Positions 62,101-62,691 of a stretch of 62,691 nucleotides of DNA are shown here, piece after piece. The position numbers were made by a program, and so were the translations under genes. The notes below the pieces were generated by a model. That model did no database searches, had not been told where the DNA came from, and worked only from the letters and a program-made list of their open reading frames with translations. Every line of letters begins with the position of its first letter. Within the stretch, counting starts at the first letter, position 1. Origin of the DNA: Chitinophagales bacterium. Lineage in GTDB: Bacteria; Bacteroidota; Bacteroidia; Chitinophagales; UBA2359. Where the stretch lies: positions 1 through 62,691 of the forward strand of contig JAHDEE010000010.1 in NCBI GenBank assembly GCA_020629005.1, given 5' to 3'.

Positions 62101-62691
62101 GTGCAGACAACCGTTGAAACTGACATCGATAGTACTCCAGGAAACAGCGATGCAACGGAAGATGATCAGGACGAGGTCACCTTGACACCTGATCAAATTC
62201 TTATAGATCTGGAGTTGAGCAAGACTGTTAATGATTCAGAGGTGTCTGTTGGTGATGTGATCATCTACACTTTGGAGCTTAGCAATGCTGGCCCAAGTGA
62301 AGCAACTGGTGTTAGTGTTCTTGACATTTTGCCTCCTGAGCTACAGTATCTAGGTACCAATGGAAACTATAATCCAGCCTCTGGGATTTGGTTTATTGGC
62401 GACCTGGCTGCGGGTGCTACTACAAGCTTGGATATTAATGCTCAAGTGCTATCAATTGCGACGGATATTACTAATATCGCAGAAGTGGAAACTGCTAATG
62501 AAGACGATGTCGATAGTACACCAGGCGATAATAACGGAGATGCGAATGTTGGTGATTTTGATGATGAAGATGATGCTGTCATTACTCCAGCGGCCGAACC
62601 GCAGGTTGATATTGAACTAGAAAAGACAGCCAATGCAACCCTAGTAGGAGAAGGCTCTGTATTTACTTACACGATCACTGCGACCAATCAG
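38191..62691 (+). CDS. Giant secreted repeat protein, at least 8167 aa, 3' end beyond the window
   Basis: One open frame runs from ATG 38191 to the last base (8167 codons, no stop), so the protein is incomplete here. The signal peptide has a long n-region (about 31 residues) and a hydrophobic core SILLLLVSVLFMALPAASLQA, cut before QW at about residue 49. Residues about 57-210 (NLLTNGSFETGSVSGW start) look like a jelly-roll carbohydrate-binding-like domain, and about 211-285 like an Ig/PKD-like domain. A long FDLAL-type DUF11 starts at 287. Then come 18 Cys-containing repeats of 93 aa (450-2115), a DUF11, 10 more repeats (2270-3193), a DUF11, 2 more repeats (3348-3529) and two long DUF11 modules. 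From about 3857 on there are about 33 shorter DUF11 repeats of about 134 aa, closing with STPGDNDG and FDDEDD motifs. No catalytic motif is visible. A very long adhesin or stalk is inferred; whether it ends in a sorting domain cannot be seen. Confidence 0.95.
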   Translation, partial: MRKIYTLWKTGVDPSPKIVPLGRSPLHFKSILLLLVSVLFMALPAASLQAQWCPGNLLTNGSFETGSVSGWTVCSGIVTNVPEQNNFATQGTWMNAVYGDVATNNEGCIYQDINVTAGDIYTLQVDAGVHDVSGQYIGLEFFDASNNLMSTETTYITNDVGSATSSGGLEPFSVQGIAPNGASYVRVTLSGVANQTGAKFDAACLTAANCDNTTFQVCPEQNETVSLSLDNTYSAYQWNLNGAPIPGATLSTYVAGTPGVYTVSVDDADGCPHISCCPITLEEACFDLALTKVLAFGQSASVAPGDPVTFTVEVINQGSIAADNISLIDYYPADLILNDSNWSGNPATTTLSVANGGLANGGLQPGNSISVDITFQVDPNATTSGSITNWSEISGATDATGAAATDIDSTPDTIQSNDTFSSDNSTSGDGNNGGDEDDHDPASVSLGVPCSLTITNVTPGSCDPATNTYSLTVNVSYSSDPGGLINVNGSTFPSDGSGSQSFTINNLAANGQTNVPVSAYFVADPTCFDDDVYNAPADCAPICTLSIVSANPGTCDPATNTYSLDVTVNYSNDPGGLIDINGQTFASNGSGNQTFTLTGLVANGATNLPVNAFFASDANCFDTFSYNAPADCSLNCTLSIVSATPGSCDPATNTYTLNVTVSYSDDPGGIININGSTFPSDGSGNETFSIPNLPANGSTGLSVNAFFVSDPNCFDTGSYNAPADCTPICSLSITNIVEGPCDPATNTFDVAVTVSYTNSPGGLIDINGNFFASNGSGNQTFTLTGLPSDGSAGNALNAFFVDDSACRDNGTYDAPADCTPICSLIIQTVAPGPCDPVTNEHSLDVTVNVSDGAGSLIFINGQFFPYTGDGVHTYTLTGLASTGTGNIPVEAFFVDDPNCGDISSYNSPANCIPCNLDISAVTAGACDPVTNTFDLTVVVTYENDPGGNIDVNGQTFASDGSGSQVITLSNLPANGSVGNQIDAHFVNEPGCAAIDFYNAPPECIPCVLSNITATPGTCDPATNTYDLTVSITYNNDPGGLIDVNGTFFTSDGSGSQTFTIPDLTADGSTANPVSVYFVDAPSCSANTTYNAPADCTPICNLTISAVTERVCDPETNTFDVDVTITYVNDPGGLIDINGQFFASNGSGNQTFTLSGLPANGSTGNPITAYFLDDPACIDSGVFDAPPSCTPICSFTIASAAPTPCDPETNTYDLIVTVSYTNDPGGLIDLNGNLFASNGTGSQTFMIEDLPSDGSTGNAVNGFFVDDPGCADNTTYNAPADCTPICNLTISGITPGPCDPETNTFDLSVQVSYTNSPGGLIDINGNLFASDGSGSQTLVLSGLTADGSTGNAINAFFVDDPGCSNSSTYTAPANCEPVCNINITGVTPGACDPNTNTYSLTVDVTYSDDPGGLIDINGNQFASDGSGSQSYTISGLPADGSTANVVTAYFIDDSACNDVANYDAPTDCTPVCNMFISAVQDGPCDPATNTFNLDVTITYSNDPGGLVDINGQLFAVNGSGLQTFTLTNLPADGSIGNPLDAFFVNDPACSDNRFYDAAADCTPCSMEILFVAPGDCDPVTNTYPLTVAVSYSDQPAGDIDINGQLFTPGGSGSDTFVLNGLNADGSAGNLVTAMFVNEIGCQDTDAYNAPQACTPCSLSVANVVPGPCDPDTNTFSVDVTVTYTDDPGGLISVNTELFPSNGTGNQTFTLTGLTADGSTANPVDVFFVNDPSCGDTGSYNAPADCTPVCDLLIATLTPGPCDPNTDTFDLEVNVTYSNDPGGLIDINGMFFSSNGSGNQTFVIPNQPADGTAGIPIVAYFVNDPLCTHLERYDAPESCAPVCDITISTIVPGPCDPETNTFSYDVTVTYVDDPGGLIDINGSFYASNGSGNQTFTIFNQVADGSVGNVVNAFFVDQPGCSDTGTYDAPADCTPVCDFTIVSVTPGPCDPDTNTYDVAVEVSYANGPGGLIDINGQFFSSNGTGSQTFTLAALPADGSTANAVNAFFVDDPGCSDLGSFDAPAECTPVCNLSISNVAPGACNPEDDTFELVVTLTYSNGPGGLFDLNGQLFGVNGTGTQTVIVTGIPADGSTGNTLEAFFVNDPACNDAAAYDAPDPCNFDLALTKVLSTGQPATVNPGDDVTFTITVFNQGSIPAQDVLITDYIPSGWTLNDSNWNLAGSTATNTITSVIPVGGNATVDITLTAGSAPGDFLNFAEITSANDTNGTPQGDVDSTPDNNAGNDGPYEDNETNNSNGDEDDHDPAGVTVNEICNLTIVAVNPGLCDPETNTYDVSIEVSYSGDQGGLLDINGQFFATNGTGNQTFVLAGLPADGSTANAINAFFVDDAACAANDSFNAPADCTPICDLTIAAITPGPCDPATNTYDVVVDVTYTNSPGGLLDINGQLFASDGSGAQSITLAGFTADGSLGNAVNAFFVESPGCFDSGSFDAPADCTPVCSLQIAALVPGPCDPTTNTYDLNVTVTYVNDPGGLIDVNGNFFASDGTGSQTFTLPGLIADGTAGIPVNAFFVDDPSCIQLDRYDAPVDCTPICDMTIASIAPGACDPTTNTYTIDVTVTYNNGPGGLIDVNGELFASDGSGNETFTLSGLSANGSTANPLDAFFVDDTACAASSTFDAPVDCSPCDLQVINVSEGPCDPVTNTFSLSVTFEYENDPGGTIDIDGQTFPVDGSGQQTVSVTGFPSDGSTGNQLTAFFTNATGCEDLLFYDAPEACIPCAMTILSATPGPCDPATNTFDLSVTVSYTDSPGGLIDVNGELFASNGTGSETFVLENLPADGSTSNGVAAFFINDPGCIDNDLYDSPADCTPICDLVFTSVVPGTCDPETNTYDLTINVTYTNDPGGMIDINGQFFAADGTGSQSLVISGLTANGSVANVVTGFFVDDPSCMASDSYNAPADCTPICDLVVDSVVPGPCDPDTNTFDVDITISYTNDPGGMIDVNGQFFSSNGSGSQTFTLSGLTADGSTANAVNVFFVDAPACFDLGSYDAPADCTPICDLTVDAVTPGPCDPNTNTFDVDVIVTYNNSPGGLIDVNGQFFASDGSGSQTFTLSGLAADGSTGNGVNAFFVDDPACFASGTFDAPAGCTPICSMTIATVTPGPCDPDSDTFDLFVTVNYTNDPGGTIDLNGFMFSSNGSGSQTFTLSGLPADGSTANPLEAFFVNDPACGASEVYDAPNACNFDLALIKVLAIGEPSVLNPGDDVTFTISVFNQGTVDAANVVVTDYIPAGFTLNDTDWTGGATTASYNVPGTIPAGGFVQVDITLTAGTILGDTANFAEVSAATDGNGNPVTDVDSTPDTDPGNDGPYDDNETSNNNSDEDDHDPEFVTVEGVCDLTITALIPGPCDPETNTYSLDIQITYSNSPGGLISIDGNLFASDGSGNETFTIEDLPANGSLANQVSAFFVSESICADSGTYDAPEGCSPVCALAISEVAFKPCDPDNDTFDLMVTVTYSNSPGGLIALNGTMYPADGSGSQVFLISGLDADGSTGNPLSVFFVGDNTCADATTYDSPQPCNFDLALTKVLAAGQDTNVVPGEDVVYTIYVTNQGTVDAQNIEIVDYLPSGFTLNDPAWTDNFNGTASYTIGGLLPAGTTTSVDITVSAGPNVGDFLNFGEVVTADDPTGNPAVDVDSNPDNDPNNDGPYQDDVTDNSLGDEDDHDPAEVTVDETPVFDLALAKKLATGQSATVVPGDDVTFTITVYNQGNATAYGVQVTDYIPTGFTLNDGSWNELTNSTATYNVPNAINPGSFATVDITLTVSANAQPGDLVNYAEISFADDDTDAGNGTPTDVDSTPDSNASNDVGGTPNTNEDNHIEDDAADTNGDGIRDEDDHDPALVTVVFVDLELTKQVCEIDGITPASVVNLGDQVIYKITVENRTLAPDSVNIDATNVQVFDNLPGQVSYVTSTASQGSYANGSGVWNVGTLVNGETETLEITVTVDQPGDIFNTAQVSSADQPDIDSVPNNNVESEDDQETVPLTGVVVDLALDKSVVPAAGGSILDLELGDDIIYTIQVCNEGDYDATGVEVTDVLPPGLIYVSNDQAAAFVDPTITWTIGGLATGQCVALEIVATIDDTEPIVNSAEITATDQPDVDSEPDNDDPTEDDQDEVVVDVDVPPVADISVFKDANPSEVFVGEQLTFSIELNNSGPNLADSLVVEEILPTGLNYVSHIVTKGAYDPATGLWIVGNAALSPGESEFLYIVVEVTAPGPFENIAELVYSDVPDVDSTPDNEDPDEDDQDNEIVGGILVDLELQKTGPAPGIVNVGDLYTYTLTLYNNPNAGASPSDATGVVVFDNLPSGVSWVSDLPSQGTYSYTTGQWQVGTLANGATATLDITVMVDQPGAILNTAQVSEQDQPDYDSIPNDDDADDDEDDNEPFEDDETNHPIEGVQVDLSLQKTVDETQVNLGDQVTFTLTVNNDGPNDATNIEVTDELPAGLTFVSASDPSYNPSAGDNVWNIPGPLAMGATATLDIVVTVEGVGPYVNEAEITGADQPDSDSTPDNDDPTEDDQDDVVVGGTYIDLELFKEVNVEEVNVGDQIEFVITVENNGPEIATNVEVTDYLPTCMTLMQANPTNGVYDAATGVWSLPEIFVGEQEELVLTVTVDQPGSCINVAEITSVDQVDFDSTPNNDDGDQSEDDEDNEEVIAKVVDLELTKDHDAAAIVYEGDQFTYTVTVWNNPNAGATAFDATGVQVTDELPAGVTFISANPSSGSYNPSSGLWIIGNLPSDATATLDITVVVDGSVSGTIDNIAEVIAQDQPDIDSEPDNDDGDQSEDDEDPEPIEVGDTVIDLSVVKSIAGGLTSVNVGDQVTYVIQVDNNATAMAGISTATGVTVFDQLPGEVTYISHTQTSGSYSPGTGIWVVGSLADGESQTLEITVEVNAAGTFDNITQVLTADQEDVDSDPNNDDGDQSEDDEDIVPLEAVQIDLELSKSVSSTQVNLGDVVTFTLLVENLGPSDATGVAVSDYLPVDLINPTNISNGGTASGSTINWSGLSIPNGGSVSLTFDATVNTDATTTNVAEVTAADQPDVDSMPDNDDGNQDEDDEDNVSVNGIAVDLELTKEADATVYNVDGTITYTLIVENNGPADATNIEVTDILPAEVTYVSSDPSDGATYDPVTGIWYLPEIFAGEIEFLNITVTADQPGTIVNGAEITAVDQTDLDSTPDNDVPTEDDQDEVVVVTEAIDLEVVKLVDGVNLQNVEVGDQVTYTIEVSNNPNALPDLSDATGVVVLDNLPSGLVVISNTATMGTYNVQTGEWFVGTLPNGVSQTLTIVAQVTGSGTINNIAQVSAADQPDIDSDPSNDDGDQSEDDEDNAVIESTNIVDLALTKVVDAASVQLGQPFTFTITLENQGPNDATGVQVFDQLPANLTFINSNTSLGYYSAGTGEWFVGFMANGQVETLEITVIANEPGDYTNIAEVVAADQDDIDSTPGNDDGDQSEDDEDSAQVSVTQEIDLQLDKSVNFDQVSLNDVVTFTITLVNNGPDDATGVTVLDELPAGLQYVNSDGNYNPATGIWYVGNVPNGAIISLDIEALVTDITLGPITNIAEVESHNENDVDSTPGDNDGDANVSDFDDEDDETIYPQSEEIDIALTKTANASQVAVGDQFTYTITVVNLGPDNATSVSVYDELPPGLQFVGSNGNYDPVTGIWYIGDLNVNAQANLDIDVAVSSISGPITNIAEVETHDQQDIDSTPGDNDGDANVADFDDEDDVTVLPADEPVVDLELTKTANVTNVAVGDVFTYTITVVNNGPDDATGLSVLDELPASLSYVDSDGNYDPNTNIWFIGDLPAGYVQSLDIEVQVLDASVAITNIAEVEGHNETDVDSTPGDNDGDPNVSDFDDEDDATVFPEADPVVDLTLTKSVNATQVGVGDQFTYSISVTNEGPDDATGVSVWDDLPAGLTYVTTSGNFDSATGIWFIGDLASGATTSLDIVVEVASINGPITNIAEIETTNENDSDSTPGDNDGNADVTDFDDEDDAVVYPVDDPVVDLELTKTANATTGGVGDVFTYTVTVENLGPDPATSVTVFDELPAGLAYLDSDGNYNPGTGLWYIGDIAVGEFVSLDIEVLITDISSPIVNIAEVESANETDVDSTPGDNDGSTNVDDFDDEDDWVIDPPLAPQVDIELTKVANASQVEAGDVFTYTLTVSNAGPDDATAVSVLDNLPGGFQYISSNGNYNPNNGIWTIGDLAAGNSASIDITVQVVTISGPLSNIAEVETTAEGDIDSTPGDNDGSDIVDDFDDEDEATVYPVDQPVIDLELSKTVSAGQVDIGEVFTYTIEVVNMGPDNATGVSVYDELPAGLQYVGSDGNYSPATGIWFIGDLPVGATTTLDIDVQVLDITGPLTNIAEVEGANEDDSDSTPGDNDGNSNVSDFDDEDDATVYPVDQPVIDLELTKAVNATQVGVGDQFTYTITVTNQGPDDATNVSVYDELPVGLQFVGTNGNYNASSGIWFIGNLSAGASANLDITVNVLSITDPITNIAEVESANEDDIDSTPGDNNGNADVSDFDDEDDAIVYPEDEPMVDLDLVKTASVITAGVGDTFTYTITVSNSGPDMATGVSVYDELPSELQYVGSDGNYDPSSGIWFIGDLAPGATITLDIDVLVLALSGNLTNIAEIETTNEQDVDSTPGDNNGDPDVADFDDEDDAVVSPEDAPQVDLDLDKISNASQVAAGDVFTYTVTVSNQGPDDASGVSVLDELPTGLQYVDSDGNYNPATSIWYIGDIAAGATISLDIEVLVIDITDPITNIAEIETTNEADVDSTPGDNDGNPDVSDFDDEDDDTVFPVDEPVVDLQLVKTANATQVANGDTFTYTITVNNQGPDDATGVSVQDDIPVGLQYVGTNGNYDAATGIWYIGDLAAGATISLDIDVLVVDITTTITNIAEIETTTENDSDSTPGDNDGDLNVGDFDDEDSAEVFPADEPVVDLTLNKSANVTQVAVGDQFTYTITVRNLGPDDATNLSVLDELPGGLQYVGSDGNYDPNTGLWFIGDLPNGGIVTLDIDVEVLSISTDITNIAEIESHNEQDVDSTPGDNDGSFDVSDFDDEDDAVVIPVDAPVVDIALTKTVNATQVDVGDQFSYTITVENQGPDDATDVSVFDQLPPGLQFIGTNGNYDPSSGIWSIGDLAFGQTESISILVEVVSITGPITNIAEVETTAEADSDSTPGDNDGDSNVTDFDDEDDAVVFPVDDPMIDLDLTKTANEQIVSNGDIFSYTLTVTNQGPDDATGVSVWDELPTGLQYVDSDGNYDPNTGIWYIGNLPAGAIISLDIEVLVTDITGDIINIAEIESANEDDVDSTPGDNDGDTNVTDFDDEDDAIVQPGTVAIDLELDKSVTNSQASVGDVVTYTITVSNLGPDDATGVRVLDELPPGLQYLGSDGNYSPTSGIWYIGDIDVGASASLDIDVLVTDISSAITNIAEVEGANETDIDSTPGDNNNDPLVTDYDDEDDAVIDPVIEQVDIELTKTVNATEVGVGDTYTYTLTVVNQGPNTATGVTVLDELPSELTYLGASGNYDPSTGIWYIGTLTPNESTSIDIDVVVDAINGPIQNIAEVETTNENDIDSTPGDNDGDIVVSDFDDEDDAVVTPVDPAMIDLSLTKVANETEVAVGQTFTYTITVQNAGPDPATGVSVLEILPGGLTYVSSNGSYSPNTGIWYIGDVAVGQSVALDIEVVVNAITDPITNFAEVVTANEEDVDSVPDDRISTQDDYDEATITPTPDPVIDLDLVKTASSSVVAVGDVFTYTLALSNAGPDDATGVTVWDELPAGLQYVGSDGNYNPTTGIWFVGFLQSGASANLDIDVLVTDITGPITNIAEVETANEDDLDSTPGDNDGDANVGDFDDEDDAVVTPVDPDMVDIELTKTANVSAIGLGDQFTYTITVANSGPDAATGVSVLDQLPAGLSYVSSTGSYSPTSGIWFVGDLAVGQNAAIDITVMVTDISAPITNMAQVQTTVETDIDSTPGNSDATEDDQDEVTLTPDQILIDLELSKTVNDSEVSVGDVIIYTLELSNAGPSEATGVSVLDILPPELQYLGTNGNYNPASGIWFIGDLAAGATTSLDINAQVLSIATDITNIAEVETANEDDVDSTPGDNNGDANVGDFDDEDDAVITPAAEPQVDIELEKTANATLVGEGSVFTYTITATNQ
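39538..44535 (+). repeat. 18 copies of a 93-aa Cys-containing repeat (279-bp period)
   Basis: Units start at 39538, 39817, 40096, 40375, 40654, 40930, 41206, 41485, 41764, 42043, 42322, 42601, 42877, 43153, 43432, 43711, 43990 and 44269. The spacing is 279 bp, or 276 where one codon is missing after the final DC of the unit; the last unit is 267. Each unit has an opening Cys, a PG.CDP.TNT(Y/F) motif, NDPGGLIDINGQ, a DGSG.QTFTL strand, a G.PADGST segment, AFFVDDP.C, and YDAPADC. That is four Cys per unit. I do not recognise it as a named family. Confidence 0.93.
44998..47769 (+). repeat. 10 copies of the 93-aa Cys-containing repeat
   Basis: Units start at 44998, 45277, 45556, 45835, 46111, 46387, 46666, 46945, 47224 and 47503, with the last unit again 267 bp. 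The array lies between two long FDLAL-type DUF11 modules (44539-44997 and 47773-48231) of equal length. Confidence 0.93.
48232..48777 (+). repeat. 2 copies of the 93-aa Cys-containing repeat
   Basis: Units start at 48232 and 48511, the second being 267 bp like the last unit of each larger array. The CNFDLAL junction to the following DUF11 module is the same as at 44536 and 47770. Confidence 0.92.
49759..62691 (+). repeat. About 33 tandem short DUF11 repeats, continuing past the window
   Basis: In-frame units open with (V/I)D(L/I).L.K at about 49759, 50182, 50585 and so on; from about 54600 the period is close to 402 bp (134 aa). Each has DQFTYTITV-like, N.GPDDAT, LDELP.GL.YV, NYDP.TGIWYIG and NIAEVE strands and an acidic end such as STPGDNDG....DFDDEDD. 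Early units are more diverse, including some with different acidic ends. The last unit is cut by the window edge. Confidence 0.92.

Overview
The window looks like a chromosomal stretch from a Bacteroidota bacterium, most likely of the Saprospiria (Lewinella-like) type. The reasons are the secreted multi-domain proteins with SdrD_B-like, DUF11-like and Big_9/cadherin-like repeats, a canonical CHU_C / gliding-motility-type C-terminal domain (motif FSPNGDGVND) as used by the type IX secretion system, A-rich start regions without Shine-Dalgarno sequences, and an intergenic repeat style that I recall from this phylum. The taxonomic placement is inference.

Only five protein genes fill the 62.7 kb. 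All are on the + strand and all encode predicted exported surface proteins. No enzyme, regulator, tRNA, rRNA, transposase or CRISPR array was seen. In order: (1) 703-4218, a 1171-aa SdrD_B/Big_9 protein with a clear type IX sorting domain; (2) 4729-27804, a 7691-aa mosaic giant with 29 long DUF11-type repeats, 10 repeats of a second DUF11-like class, one SdrD_B domain, 14 Big_9-like repeats and a degenerate sorting domain; (3) 28404-31925 and (4) 33175-36687, two paralogues of about 1170 aa with DUF11-like and SdrD_B domains; (5) 38191 to the window edge, an open frame of at least 8167 codons with 30 copies of a 93-aa Cys-containing repeat, about five long DUF11 modules and about 33 short DUF11 repeats, still unfinished at the last base.

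Most genes are followed by good intrinsic terminators, so each is probably its own transcription unit. Terminator-like hairpins also lie in the leader regions of genes 3 and 5. The intergenic regions at 1-650 and 31930-32860 carry a shared set of repeats: an inverted pair of about 210 bp some 32 kb apart, CCAAAAA-type low-complexity tracts, and three copies of a dispersed palindromic element.

The genes share building blocks. A Cys-rich module of about 90 aa occurs in genes 1 and 2. The 93-aa repeat amplified in gene 5 occurs as two copies at the C-terminus of genes 3 and 4. The long DUF11 module with the acidic DSTPD...DEDDHD signature occurs in genes 2 and 5. The simplest reading is a surface-adhesin or extracellular-fibre locus that grew by internal tandem duplication, with stalk length set by repeat number and folding probably stabilised by calcium. 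That role is inferred from architecture only.
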